Positions 31,649-40,496 of a stretch of DNA of 64,000 nt are shown piece by piece (the first letter of the stretch is position 1; the number at the start of each line of letters is the position of its first letter). The notes under the pieces are model-generated. The model searched no databases and was not told the origin of the DNA. It worked only from the letters and a program-made list of their open reading frames with translations. The DNA is from Calothrix sp. NIES-4101 (GTDB lineage: Bacteria > Cyanobacteriota > Cyanobacteriia > Cyanobacteriales > Nostocaceae): NCBI GenBank assembly GCA_004296455.1, contig AP018275.1, positions 1 through 64,000 on the forward strand, in the 5' to 3' direction. Position numbers and translations under genes: made by a program.

Positions 31649-31789
31649 TGTAATGGAACCCTTGAAGAACTTATCGAAGCTGCCCATGCTTTAAACTTAG
31701 AATATGATTACCAGCATACCGACGATGGTTTTGATTTCATGGCTTGGAGTTTAGAAAACGAAGAACGGGTAGCCAAGATTAAATTATGA
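31649..31789 (+). pseudogene. 3' remnant of a gene truncated by the transposon
   Basis: The frame entering from the right inverted repeat encodes NGTLEELIEAAHALNLEYDY, then HTDDGFDFMAWSLENEERVA before a stop. No start codon of its own. It is the C-terminal end of an unknown acidic protein whose upstream part is not on the other side of the transposon (the left flank is a different, minus-strand gene). Confidence 0.6.
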
Positions 31790-31896
31790 CCCTAAGATAA
31801 AATTTCCTGCTTTCCCCAGTTGTATTGCACCATATCAAACGCTACAATGAGCGCTTTATTAGCAGCAATATTGATTACAACTGCAATATATCACTC

Positions 31897-32664
31897 GTGA
31901 CCAAAACCCGCATTATTGCGCTATTTAACCAAAGTGGTGGTGTTGCCAAAACTACACTTACCCAAAATCTTGGCTACCACCTCGCTCAAAAGAAAAAAAA
32001 TCGCGTTCTGCTGATTGACCTTGACCCGCAGGCTAGCTTGACTACTTTTATGGGTTTAGAAAGCGAAAATCTCACCAAAACTGTCTACGAAGCGGTGGTG
32101 GGAGAAGAAGAACTACCCATATATCCTGAATTAATTCACGGTATGTCCTTCGCTCCTGCTAATATTAATCTCTCTGCTGCCGAACTCGAACTTGTGGCAG
32201 CCCTTATGCGCGAGATGCGTCTGAAAAATGCACTTGTTCCTCTACTCGATAAATACGATTACATCCTTATTGATTGTCCACCATCACTGGGCATTCTTAG
32301 CGTGATTAGCCTTGTTGCAGCGACTCATGTTTTAGTGCCAATTCAGTGTCAGTTTAAATCATTCCAAGGAACCGATTTATTACTCAGAACTGTTGCTAGC
32401 TTACGAAAAGGGGCAAATCCCAAGTTAGCGATCGCAGGTTTTGTTCCCACCATGTACGATGCGCGTACTGCCCAAGAAAGCCGGACGTATCAGGCAATTA
32501 AAGAACAATTATCACCCCTGGCAACAGTTTTTGACCCCATACCTAAAACCATCGCCTTTGCCGATGCATCGGAAGCTCGTTTACCCTTAGCTTTATCGAG
32601 TCCTAAAAATCCAGCAGTCAGCGTCCTCAAGAAAATTGCTTCGGGCTTAGAAAAACTACCATGA
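31897..32664 (+). CDS. parA: ParA-family partition ATPase
   Basis: About 255 residues from a GTG at 31897 (an in-frame TTG at 31825 would add 24 residues; neither has a clear ribosome site). The deviant Walker A motif reads NQSGGVAKTTLTQN, keeping the catalytic GGxxK(T) but with Ser where the signature lysine usually is. Walker A' is VLLIDLDPQASLT near residue 45, Walker B DYILIDCPPSLG near 130. ParA ATPases move plasmids on the nucleoid together with ParB. Overlaps parB by 4 bp (ATGA). The upstream promoter region may have been altered by the transposon insertion 250 bp away. Confidence 0.9.
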   Translation: MTKTRIIALFNQSGGVAKTTLTQNLGYHLAQKKKNRVLLIDLDPQASLTTFMGLESENLTKTVYEAVVGEEELPIYPELIHGMSFAPANINLSAAELELVAALMREMRLKNALVPLLDKYDYILIDCPPSLGILSVISLVAATHVLVPIQCQFKSFQGTDLLLRTVASLRKGANPKLAIAGFVPTMYDARTAQESRTYQAIKEQLSPLATVFDPIPKTIAFADASEARLPLALSSPKNPAVSVLKKIASGLEKLP

Positions 32665-33653
32665 ATAAAACAACCGCAACTAAAACAAGCGCGACCAAAA
32701 CAACTAAGAAAGAGAAACCCTATGCCAGCAGACTCCAAGGGGTTGCTGCTTTACTGGGAGAAGGGGCAACTGAAACTACTCAAAACGTACCAACAAGCGT
32801 AGCCATCGCCCTTATTCAACTGCCCCCATCCCAACCCCGCCGTTACTTTGACCCCGAAAAAATCGAAGAGCTATCGCGTTCGATTCAAGAACTCGGTATC
32901 CTTGAACCTCTTTTAGTGCGTCCGGTAACTGGGAGAAATTATGAATTAGTTGCGGGGGAACGCCGTTATAAAGCAGCACAATTGGCAGGACTAACCGAAG
33001 TCCCTGTGGTTATTCGTGAAATGGATGATGTCACCACCACCAAGGTGCAACTTGTTGAAAACCTCCAGCGCGAAAACCTCAACCCTATTGAAGAAACCGA
33101 AGGTATCCTTGACTTGCTAGCATTACAACTCGAATGGGACAGGAACGAAGTAACTAGTCACCTCAACAAAATGCGTAACGTATGCGATCGCTATGATGAA
33201 AATTCCGAGGTGAGACATAACGTTATGTCTCAACGGGAAACCCAAGTAATTGAAGAATTATTTGCATCATTAGGGCGGATGAGTTGGGAGTCGTTTGTCA
33301 AAAACCGCTTACCCTTACTTAACTTACCCCATGATGTGTTATTCGCCTTGCAGCAAGGAAAATTGGAATATACCAAAGCCCGTGCGATCGCACGAGTCAA
33401 GGATGAGCAAAAACGAAAGGAAATTTTAGAGGATGCTTTAGCTTATAATCTCTCGTTGAACGATATCAAGCTCAAGATTAAAGAAATCGAACAACAAGTT
33501 AAACCGGAAGCCCCATCGACAAAAGACAGGCTTAATGAGACATTTCGACGGTTAAAACAATCGAAAGTCTGGGATGACCCCAAGAAAAAAGTAAAGGTAG
33601 AAAAGTTGTTGACTCAATTGGATGCGTTGATGGTAAATGACGCATCCAATTGA
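32661..33653 (+). CDS. parB: ParB-family partition protein
   Basis: A 330-residue ParB. The N-terminal CTPase fold shows [20 protein letters not shown], then LLVRPV, the [13 protein letters not shown] motif and [14 protein letters not shown]. The helix-turn-helix follows ([20 protein letters not shown]) and a linker domain with [20 protein letters not shown]. The lysine-rich N-terminus ([12 protein letters not shown]) may contact ParA. Translationally coupled to parA. It would bind parS and form a spreading clamp; a 22-bp palindrome within this gene is a candidate site. Confidence 0.92.
   Translation: MNKTTATKTSATKTTKKEKPYASRLQGVAALLGEGATETTQNVPTSVAIALIQLPPSQPRRYFDPEKIEELSRSIQELGILEPLLVRPVTGRNYELVAGERRYKAAQLAGLTEVPVVIREMDDVTTTKVQLVENLQRENLNPIEETEGILDLLALQLEWDRNEVTSHLNKMRNVCDRYDENSEVRHNVMSQRETQVIEELFASLGRMSWESFVKNRLPLLNLPHDVLFALQQGKLEYTKARAIARVKDEQKRKEILEDALAYNLSLNDIKLKIKEIEQQVKPEAPSTKDRLNETFRRLKQSKVWDDPKKKVKVEKLLTQLDALMVNDASN
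33211..33232. promoter_or_regulatory. Candidate parS: perfect 22-bp palindrome inside parB
   Basis: The perfect palindrome has arms TGAGACATAAC and GTTATGTCTCA. It lies mid-gene in parB, at a point with no obvious structural constraint. parS sites are usually 14-20 bp palindromes near or inside parAB. No second copy was noticed. Confidence 0.5.
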
Positions 33654-33764
33654 TGCAAGCCTAGCCTAATTAAGCGATTCAGAAAAGCAACGAAGAATAG
33701 CATTTCCCATCTGGAATTTATTTCTTGACATATCGTGATTTCAATCTTATCAAGAAACATTAAT

Positions 33765-34064
33765 CTAATAACATTTAATCACGTTGCCATTAGTATCTTT
33801 GCAAGTAGGCGTACCGAGTATGACTTTCCCCTTCGGTGTTTTCTTAGCTGTATCAGTAGAGGGTGGTTTAGGGTTGGTTGGTTTAGTCTTTATTTTGTCA
33901 GGGATACATCCTCCTTCCTTTACACTTTCGCATTGAACTGGAACATGTTGTTTAAGACTATTTGATTGTGTGCCTAACAATTCTTGTGCCATAGCAGCAG
34001 GAGAAAATAATACGCTTGCTAAGAGTGTAATGTTAACTAATTTTTTGAGGTGAAGCATAATCAA
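33765..34064 (-). CDS. Small secreted proline/lysine-rich protein
   Basis: A 99-residue exported protein. The signal peptide (KKLVNITLLASVLFSPAAMA) is followed by a low-complexity mature part KTKPTNPKPPSTDTAKKTPK, and four cysteines (CESVKEGGC, CKDTNGNVIKC) able to form disulfides. The start may be the second ATG at 34058. No family recognised. Converges with parB. Confidence 0.65.
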   Translation of the reverse strand: MIMLHLKKLVNITLLASVLFSPAAMAQELLGTQSNSLKQHVPVQCESVKEGGCIPDKIKTKPTNPKPPSTDTAKKTPKGKVILGTPTCKDTNGNVIKCY

Positions 34065-34241
34065 ATTGTTTATTTTGAGTGTGTACTACTTTGAATATGT
34101 AGGGCTTCCCTCGTTTATGCACATCGCTTTTTTATTGTCTTGGCTTGCCCGTTACTAACACCCAGAATATTGTGTCGCTGTCACTTTTTTTTCTTGAAGC
34201 GATCGCCATTTACAAAGTCCAATTTCTAGCTCCATCAATAA

Positions 34242-34859
34242 TTATGTGTAAGCACTAGCAAAAAAATCATGCTCACATAACATTGCATAACGATAAGTTG
34301 AATGTAACATATTATTTCTTGTGCTACATCTATCCACCAAACTTTCTAATTCCTCAGCTAAATCATTAAAATCGCCACTACTGTAAGTCTGAATCCAATC
34401 TGAATAATCATGCTGAGGAATACCATCCTGCGCTAATTCTTGTCCCAAAAACGCATACAATCGCATACAGGGAGACATCGCTGCTGCTGTAATACCCACA
34501 TCACCACCCCAAGCAGTTGCAAGCAAAAAATCTGTATAACGTCTGGTTGCGGTACTTGGTTCAACCGAATGTAAATCCACATCCCATTTAGCAGCATAAC
34601 CTTGGTGGAGTTGCAATTCTTGGAGAACCCCACCCGCGAGGTTATGAAAGATTGTAAAAACTGCCAAATCAGGAGCTTTCGCAGCCGCGATACTATAAGC
34701 ACGCGCAAAAGCTTCCAGAAAAAAAGCATCTTGTCCGACATAAGAGGCAAATTTTTCCCTGGTGAGGGTTCCTTTACCTATTCCTTGGACAAAAGGATGT
34801 TGCAGACAAGCTTGGACTAAATCAAAATTATTAAGCCAAAGTTCTTGAGAGATAGACAT
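34242..34859 (-). CDS. tenA: TenA-family thiaminase II-like protein
   Basis: A 205-residue protein from ATG 34859 (MSISQELWLNNFDLVQACLQ); an upstream in-frame start is less plausible. TenA hallmarks: HPFVQGIGKGTLTREKFASY YVGQDAFFLEAFARAY, the catalytic cysteine in AAMSPCMRLYAFLGQ, and the C-terminal LCEHDFFASA motif. TenA salvages thiamine by hydrolysing aminopyrimidine derivatives in the cytoplasm. No other thiamine genes are adjacent, so it is likely a stand-alone salvage gene. Confidence 0.9.
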   Translation of the reverse strand: MSISQELWLNNFDLVQACLQHPFVQGIGKGTLTREKFASYVGQDAFFLEAFARAYSIAAAKAPDLAVFTIFHNLAGGVLQELQLHQGYAAKWDVDLHSVEPSTATRRYTDFLLATAWGGDVGITAAAMSPCMRLYAFLGQELAQDGIPQHDYSDWIQTYSSGDFNDLAEELESLVDRCSTRNNMLHSTYRYAMLCEHDFFASAYT

Positions 34860-34919
34860 AAAATCAGAAAATAAATGCTTGCACCTGTTTGATGATAACC
34901 ACCACTCGACACCATGCAA

Positions 34920-35000
34920 CAAGATTGAATGCGATATGCCTTCGGCATTAAGCTCCGCTTATCGCAAGCGATCGGATAACATTTTGTTTTTGCTGCATAA
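34920..35000. repeat. Short dispersed repeat
   Basis: The block atgccttcggcattaagctcc and nearby ttatcgcaagcgatcgg is repeat-type intergenic DNA with a HIP1-like core. No coding evidence. Confidence 0.35.
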
Positions 35001-35088
35001 ACACAAAAAGGCAAACATGTAAAGCATTAGATGAGTAAGGATAAAAACTTACAACTCTATTAAACATATAGTGTTTGTTAAATTAACC

Positions 35089-35631
35089 ATGAAAAAATTA
35101 GCAATTTTAGGTTCTACAGTTGCATTTTTATTGTTGAGTAACTTTGTTAGTTATGCTCAAACAACATCTGAACCTACGCAAAAACAGGACTCAATAGATA
35201 CAGAACAAGTAACTGAAGATGATTTCAAGGTAATGCCTAGTGCTGCTTGCCAGGCTAAGGGTTTCGCGCAGGCGGCGAAACTTAGTTTTTTTGAAGACGC
35301 ACTACTCAATAGTTCATCTTCAGATGCTTTGGTTATTTGTCCATTTGTAAAAGATAACGTCAACGGTGGCATTGGTAAAACTTATTCAGCTACAGTTGAC
35401 GTTCAAGGCTCTAGCGGCAAGAGTGTCTCCTGTAGTTTGACTAGCCGTGATCGATCCGGAAAGTCTCTTGCTAGCGACACTAATGAAAGTGGTGCTAACG
35501 GTGCAGGTTTCATTGCACTTAACGTTAAGCAGCCAAACAGCTTCTTCTCTTCTTACTCAATCACTTGTATCTTACCTCCAAATGGGAGAATTTTTGGCTA
35601 TTTAACGAAAGAGCCAGCACCAACTGATTGA
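35089..35631 (+). CDS. Secreted hypothetical protein
   Basis: A 180-residue exported protein from ATG 35089; the signal peptide MKKLAILGSTVAFLLLSNFV ends at SYAQ. The mature part has four cysteines (ACQAKGF, VICPF, SVSCSLTS, SITCILPP) that could form two disulfides, and a beta-rich body (GKTYSATVDVQGSSGKSVSC). No family recognised. Stands alone. The putative earlier start at 35071 lacks support. Confidence 0.7.
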   Translation: MKKLAILGSTVAFLLLSNFVSYAQTTSEPTQKQDSIDTEQVTEDDFKVMPSAACQAKGFAQAAKLSFFEDALLNSSSSDALVICPFVKDNVNGGIGKTYSATVDVQGSSGKSVSCSLTSRDRSGKSLASDTNESGANGAGFIALNVKQPNSFFSSYSITCILPPNGRIFGYLTKEPAPTD

Positions 35632-35872
35632 TAACGGAAATTAAAGGCTAAAAAGGGTCTTTGATAGTCAGTTGTTAAATAACTGCACCCATCTTACTGG
35701 GAATGCTGATGCTCGAAATACCCGTGGGCTTGGCTTTTCTGCTCGGTTGGGTGCAGAGATTATGGAACAACACGGAAATCGATGTTTTTTGAGATGGGTG
35801 CTGTAGATGGTAACTAATAATGGGTGTTTGGGTACGATCGCCCAAAATACATCACGAGCGATCGCACCCAGG

Positions 35873-36337
35873 TTAATTTTTACTCAAACTTTGCTGTGGG
35901 GTTGTTTCGACTTGGGTACAGTTACCAGTGTTAAGTTGCAGTTCTGGGGGAACCAGCTTAAGTGACATCGAACCACCACAACTCGACTTGAGCAATATCC
36001 CCATACCAAAAATAGCCAGCAAGGAAATCAGTGCGCCAAAAATCACAGACTTACTGCTTACTATTGCTTTGGCTGTTTCTTCTGCTAAATCTTCACGCTC
36101 GATGTCGTCTGATTTTTCACTAGTTGAACTAGATTCAATTTCAAATTCTGCTGGATTTTTCATGTTAACTTGGTAGTAATGATTCACTTGAGATTCTTCA
36201 GATTCAGTCTTTTTCTGGCTGCTCGATAATTCGCAGTTACCAAGTGTGCCATCAGACTTTCTAGAAGAATTATTTCGAGAGCCTGCTTCGTAGCTACTAT
36301 CTACTGGCAGGCTTCTTTTGTTGGATTTTGGTTTCAT
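35873..36337 (-). CDS. Single-pass membrane protein, low-complexity N-terminus
   Basis: A 154-residue protein with a serine/lysine-rich cytoplasmic N-terminus (PKSNKRSLPVDSSYEAGSRN), one membrane helix (VIFGALISLLAIFGMGILL) near residue 110 and a short external tail with cysteines. No domain recognised; the gene ends 16 bases before the ISAzo13-like element, which did not interrupt it. Confidence 0.6.
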   Translation of the reverse strand: MKPKSNKRSLPVDSSYEAGSRNNSSRKSDGTLGNCELSSSQKKTESEESQVNHYYQVNMKNPAEFEIESSSTSEKSDDIEREDLAEETAKAIVSSKSVIFGALISLLAIFGMGILLKSSCGGSMSLKLVPPELQLNTGNCTQVETTPQQSLSKN

Positions 36338-36352
36338 TTATTCATGTCCTTA

Positions 36353-37650
36353 GGATCGTGGATTAAATAAGGTGTAATACTGCCAATAATATCAGTACAC
36401 TAGAAGGGTAAATTGAGAACTGGTAAATGATGCACCCTTACCCTGGTGAAATTGAAGTTCAAATGCAACGATATTATGAATCGTTGTCGGAGAAGGATTG
36501 CCGCCGATATGCAGCAATTGAAGCAGTAAAATTAGGGTACGGGGGACAGGCATACATCCGTCGCTTGCTGGGATGCCATCACGAAACCTTACAATTAGGC
36601 TTGCGAGAACTTGAGGACGAAACGGCGCTTGGGCAGGAGAGGATTCGCCAACCCGGAGGTGGACGGAAATCAGCCTTCGAGACAATTGTTGGATTAGACG
36701 AGGCGTTTTTGCGAGTGTTGGAGAGGCACACAGCAGGTTCGCCGATGGATGAAAGTGTCAAGTGGACCAATCTCAAGCGTCATGAGATTGCAGGATTGCT
36801 GGGAAATGAAGGAATCGAAGTGAGTGTGACAGTGGTAGACCAGTTGTTGGAGAAATATAACTTTCGTAAACGTAAAGCAGTAAAGACCCTGGCAACAGGA
36901 GAGAATCAATATCGCAACGAGCAATTTGAGACGATTGACCAACTTAAGCACTCTTATCAAACGGCAGGTAATCCGGTCATGAGTATGGACACCAAAAAAA
37001 AGAATTAATTGGGCAGTTATACCGGGAGGGACAACTATACACTCAAGAAACGATAGAGGTGTTTGACCATGATTGGCCAACGCTTGCGACTGGAGTTGCC
37101 ATTCCCCATGGGCTGTACGATATAACAGACAATGTGGGTTATATCCAGATTGGCATCAGCCACGATACCAGTGAATTAGCCTGTGACTCAATTCGCTACT
37201 GGTGGAACACCTATGGTAAGACGCGTTATTCTTTGGCAAATTCAATTTTGCTGTTATGTGATGGTGGCGGTAGCAATAGCTCTCGCTATTACATCTTCAA
37301 ACAGGACTTACAGGCATTAGTTAATGAACTGGGCATCGAAATTCGTATCGCTCATTATCCGCCCTACACCTCCAAGTATAATCCGATTGAGCATCGTTTG
37401 TTTCCTCATATCTCTCGCGTTTGTCAGGGGATGATTTTTGAGAGTATCCAGACTGTAAAAGACTTAATGGCAAAGGCAACCACTCGCACAGGACTCAAAG
37501 TTTTTACAACGATTCTCGATAAAACCTATCAAACGGGTCGAAAAGTGGCTGAAGATTTCAAATCAAACATGAAGATTGTTTTTGATGAATTTTTGCCCCA
37601 ATGGAATTACACCGCTAAACCAGAATTACACTTTATTTAATCCACGATCC
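36353..37650 (+). mobile_element. ISAzo13-like insertion sequence
   Basis: Bounded by 26-bp inverted repeats beginning GGATCGTGGATTAAATAA at both ends, with one mismatch. A 3-bp TTA flanks both sides as a possible target duplication. It carries a single transposase in two overlapping frames joined by a -1 slippery site. The element is 1,298 bp. Confidence 0.85.
36427..37640 (+). CDS. ISAzo13-family transposase, expressed via -1 frameshift
   Basis: Frame 1 runs 36427-37008 (193 residues), frame 2 continues to 37640. At about 36990-36999 the sequence A8G contains the slippery heptamer A-AAA-AAG; a -1 shift there changes MDTKKKN-stop into MDTKKKELIGQLYREG, the conserved first-aspartate motif of this DDE family. 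The second aspartate is in LLLCDGGGSNSSR and the glutamate in KYNPIEHRLFPH. The joined protein of about 404 residues has normal length. Frameshifting regulates transposase output in many IS families. Not a simple pseudogene. Confidence 0.82.
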
Positions 37651-38414
37651 TTATAGTTATTAGCCTTTGGGTTGGTAGGTATTCGCCACTCATTAATATT
37701 CTTCCTGACTCCTTAAATTGATACTTGAAATGTGAGCAATATGTCCTGCTTAATAGAGTAAGAATATACGTCAACTGGCGGTGGGAAAAAAGGATTGCAA
37801 AATGTCAGAATATACGCTCTACGGCTATGGGTACTCACTTGGCTGTATAATTAATATTTGTTATGTCTTGGTTATGACATTGGCTGCTTGGCATTCTCCT
37901 TTGAATCGGGAACTCTTAAATCCCTTCATAGTATGTTTCCGTGCTTGATATTTTTCTACCCGCAATTCCAAAGCTGTTTTAACCTAAGATTGAGTGACTC
38001 TTATCTAACAGTGCCCATCAAGTTTAAATTCGTGACGAACACATTTAGCATCACCCGTTAACTGTAGATTTTGATGATTTGGTGTAAAAATCACATCAAA
38101 TATTCAACTATTCCCAAAAGCAGAATCATTTTTAGTTACGAGAAACATACGTTTCCCACTTTGCGATCGCCCCATCGCATGATTTATTGCGACTAATCAA
38201 AAAGCAACTATTCCTAGCTAATAATCTCAGATTGCTGAAATTCAAAAACCTACATTTTAATTCTGAGAGAATCCAAAATCATCTAATACTTGATAATTAT
38301 TAATTTTAAATAACAAAAACTCATAAAATATTAATTTATTATTACCTATATTTATTAATAAAATTAATTATAAATCTCATATAACTAGACAAATAAAAAT
38401 TAATATAACTATCT
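37651..38414. other. AT-rich intergenic region upstream of iteron gene
   Basis: About 760 bp without a supported gene, increasingly AT-rich toward 38400. A short frame near 37858 has no protein-like signature. Its composition and position before the repeat-bearing DNA-binding gene would suit a replication or partition region, but no DnaA boxes were confirmed by eye. Confidence 0.45.
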
Positions 38415-38760
38415 GCCAGACAATCAGTAATCGTACGGTACTAACTTGTGTAATGTATGCCAGACAATAAATCTATAACCACAAGCTAATCTTAACTTTA
38501 TGGCAAACAGAGCAAAAAAGAATCAATCATTGTCGGCAGATAGTCCGGTAGTAAACACAACTACTTCACCAGATAATCTACAATTTACTAACATAAATAC
38601 GGCAGAAAATTCAGTTAATAATAATCAAACTATACCAGATAATCTGGTAGAAAATTGTAGTGTAGTGGCAGACAATTTACTCGACAATACACCAGATAAT
38701 CAGCAAATTACACCCGACTGCATACCAGACGATTCACCCGACAGTACGGTGGCAGACAGT
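38415..38760. repeat. Iteron-like CAGAYAAT repeats spanning promoter and coding sequence
   Basis: Copies of (G/A)(C)CAGA(C/T)AAT occur upstream of the start (38415, 38459) and within the first 90 codons (38568, 38634, 38667, 38691 and degenerate copies near 38533, 38601, 38725, 38751). Inside the gene they encode repeated PDN or ADN tripeptides. The palindrome at 38633-38649 is built from two inverted copies. Confidence 0.7.
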
Positions 38761-39378
38761 CAAAATGTCGATTTTTTTTCAAAAATTCCTATAGCAAATT
38801 TTTTAAAAAAATATGAGATAGGTCGCGATTCGTTGTATGGTCGGATGCGCTATCTACAGATAACGACATACAAGATTAAGAACAAGGCTTATTTAGATAC
38901 CGTACAAGCGGCGCACATGGACGGACTACACGAACACATCAAAGCCACCGGACGGATGGAGGGCTACCCGATACCAGAACCAACGGGACCCGTGGCAGAG
39001 GAAACGCAGCCGACAGTAGTTGATGAGTATGACGAGAAACATCACCAGAAACAGCAGACAACAGGTGCGATAACTGTGTCGTCAGAGCAGACATTGAGTG
39101 CGGCAGAAAGCGAAGCAGTGGCAACTGTACGGCAGCATGAAACATCGCAGATGAATGCGTTGGGAGAACAGGTACTTAAAAATGCCCAGAATAAAGCTGC
39201 GGGGGTATTGATTGCCGAGAATATATTGGCGCAACAGTTTATTGAGAACCCGGAGATGTTGCCAGAGGAATTGAAGGCGCGTATTCAGGAATCGGCACAA
39301 GTTCCTGAAGTTGACCCTTTCGCATACGCCAACGCGCTAGTGAACTTCGCCAAAAAGCCTGGGGTGGTGGCGGCTTAA
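38500..39378 (+). CDS. DNA-binding protein with iteron-encoded PDN-rich N-terminus
   Basis: A 292-residue protein. Residues 1-90 are low-complexity with recurrent PDN/ADN tripeptides that come from the DNA iterons. Residues about 95-145 look like a MerR/Xis-type winged helix (IANFLKKYEIGRDSLYGRMR, YLQITTYKIKNKAYLDTVQA). The rest is helical and acidic (EQVLKNAQNKAAGVLIAENI). First gene of a six-gene overlapping run ending at 44986. An autoregulator or replication/partition protein binding the CAGAYAAT repeats is a reasonable inference. No known family named. Confidence 0.75.
   Translation: MANRAKKNQSLSADSPVVNTTTSPDNLQFTNINTAENSVNNNQTIPDNLVENCSVVADNLLDNTPDNQQITPDCIPDDSPDSTVADSQNVDFFSKIPIANFLKKYEIGRDSLYGRMRYLQITTYKIKNKAYLDTVQAAHMDGLHEHIKATGRMEGYPIPEPTGPVAEETQPTVVDEYDEKHHQKQQTTGAITVSSEQTLSAAESEAVATVRQHETSQMNALGEQVLKNAQNKAAGVLIAENILAQQFIENPEMLPEELKARIQESAQVPEVDPFAYANALVNFAKKPGVVAA
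38633..38649. promoter_or_regulatory. Operator-like 17-bp palindrome
   Basis: TACCAGATAATCTGGTA is a perfect palindrome around a single A. It is formed by two inverted iterons within the coding sequence of the iteron-bearing gene. Confidence 0.55.
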
Positions 39379-39389
39379 ATTGGGTAGGA

Positions 39390-40496
39390 ATGGTGTTGGT
39401 GGGTATAGCGATCGCTTTGTTGTTGCTGTTGGTAATGGTGGGGGTTAGTCCGATGTCGGTGGCGATTGCTACCCTACGGGAACCCTGGAAGCAAACGTTG
39501 TTCCTCCTCGTAATGACAGGGCTGGTTGGCGCAATGACGGGTTTGTTATACGGTCGGGGTTTGGGGTTTAAACGTAGGGCAAATCCAACTGTACAAGCAT
39601 CACAAATGCAACCAACACCAGTACAACTTCAAACAAATGAAGCTCCAACCGTTAGCACTCAAACAGTTAATACTGAAGTTGGGGAATTTAGGTTATACCG
39701 CCAAACCGAGTTAAACCGGATTACTGCCTCACTCCTAGCATCGGGTTCACTACTAGTTGCTGGTGAAGAAGGTTGTGGTAAATCCGTACTAGCAAGTGTG
39801 GTGGTAGAGAAGCTGCTTTCGGATGGATTTGTGGTGGCACATATTGAACCGACGACACCGAAACAGATGTTGATAGAAATAGCCTATCAACTGGGGGTAG
39901 AAACCCAGAGTTTGGAGGGGAAAGCCTTGAGTGCCGAGCAATTGAAACGAGCGATCGCTAATTATTTGGAGATGAACACGGCGTTTTTGGTAATTGATGA
40001 TGTGCAAGTTTGCGAGGCAAAATTCAGGATGTGGCTGAAGCAGTTGCGTAAACTCAATGTGCCGATGTTGTTGCTGGCGACAAACCCACAGCGCCATGAC
40101 ATCTTTATTAATATTCCTCGGATTGAATTGCAACCATTACCGGAGTATGCAATTCGGGAACTGATGGAACAAGCAGCGTTGGAAAGGGGGATTAGTTTAA
40201 AACCTGCGGATTTATCGAAGTTACAGGAACGGGCGGGGGGAAATCCCATGTTGGCGATTCGAGCAATTGAGGAGGAATATCTGGGTTTAGAAGTTGAAGG
40301 GGCTGACCATGACAGATATTTTGACATCACACCGTTGATATTGTTGGTGGGGATTGTATTTGTGGTGATGCGGTTTATTGGATTGGGGACGAATAACCAA
40401 GCTTTGTATATTTTTGGGGGAATTGCGGCGGCTGTATTCTTGGGAGTTGGGCGTTTGCTGTATACCTTACCGCGTGAAAGTCGGAGGATTAAGTGA
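39390..40496 (+). CDS. Membrane-anchored AAA ATPase (ExeA/TniB-like core)
   Basis: A 368-residue protein. Two N-terminal hydrophobic helices (GIAIALLLLLVMVGVS and FLLVMTGLVGAMTGLLYG) precede a soluble ATPase: Walker A VAGEEGCGKSVLASVVVEKL near residue 125, Walker B TAFLVIDDVQVCE near 200, sensor-like LLLATNP near 230. Two further helices lie at the C-terminus (ILLVGIVFVVMRFIGLG and FGGIAAAVFLGVGRLLY). 11 bp after the DNA-binding gene. An ATPase embedded in the cytoplasmic membrane, next to a second, HerA-like ATPase, suggests an energised trans-envelope machine. Confidence 0.8.
   Translation: MVLVGIAIALLLLLVMVGVSPMSVAIATLREPWKQTLFLLVMTGLVGAMTGLLYGRGLGFKRRANPTVQASQMQPTPVQLQTNEAPTVSTQTVNTEVGEFRLYRQTELNRITASLLASGSLLVAGEEGCGKSVLASVVVEKLLSDGFVVAHIEPTTPKQMLIEIAYQLGVETQSLEGKALSAEQLKRAIANYLEMNTAFLVIDDVQVCEAKFRMWLKQLRKLNVPMLLLATNPQRHDIFINIPRIELQPLPEYAIRELMEQAALERGISLKPADLSKLQERAGGNPMLAIRAIEEEYLGLEVEGADHDRYFDITPLILLVGIVFVVMRFIGLGTNNQALYIFGGIAAAVFLGVGRLLYTLPRESRRIK

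Noticed and set aside
36427-37640. Two separate transposase genes
   Set aside because: The halves join at a slippery A8G inside a conserved motif, so a single frameshifted gene is more likely.
37858-38061. Short reading frame in the AT-rich spacer
   Set aside because: No ribosome site, no family motif and composition like the surrounding non-coding DNA.
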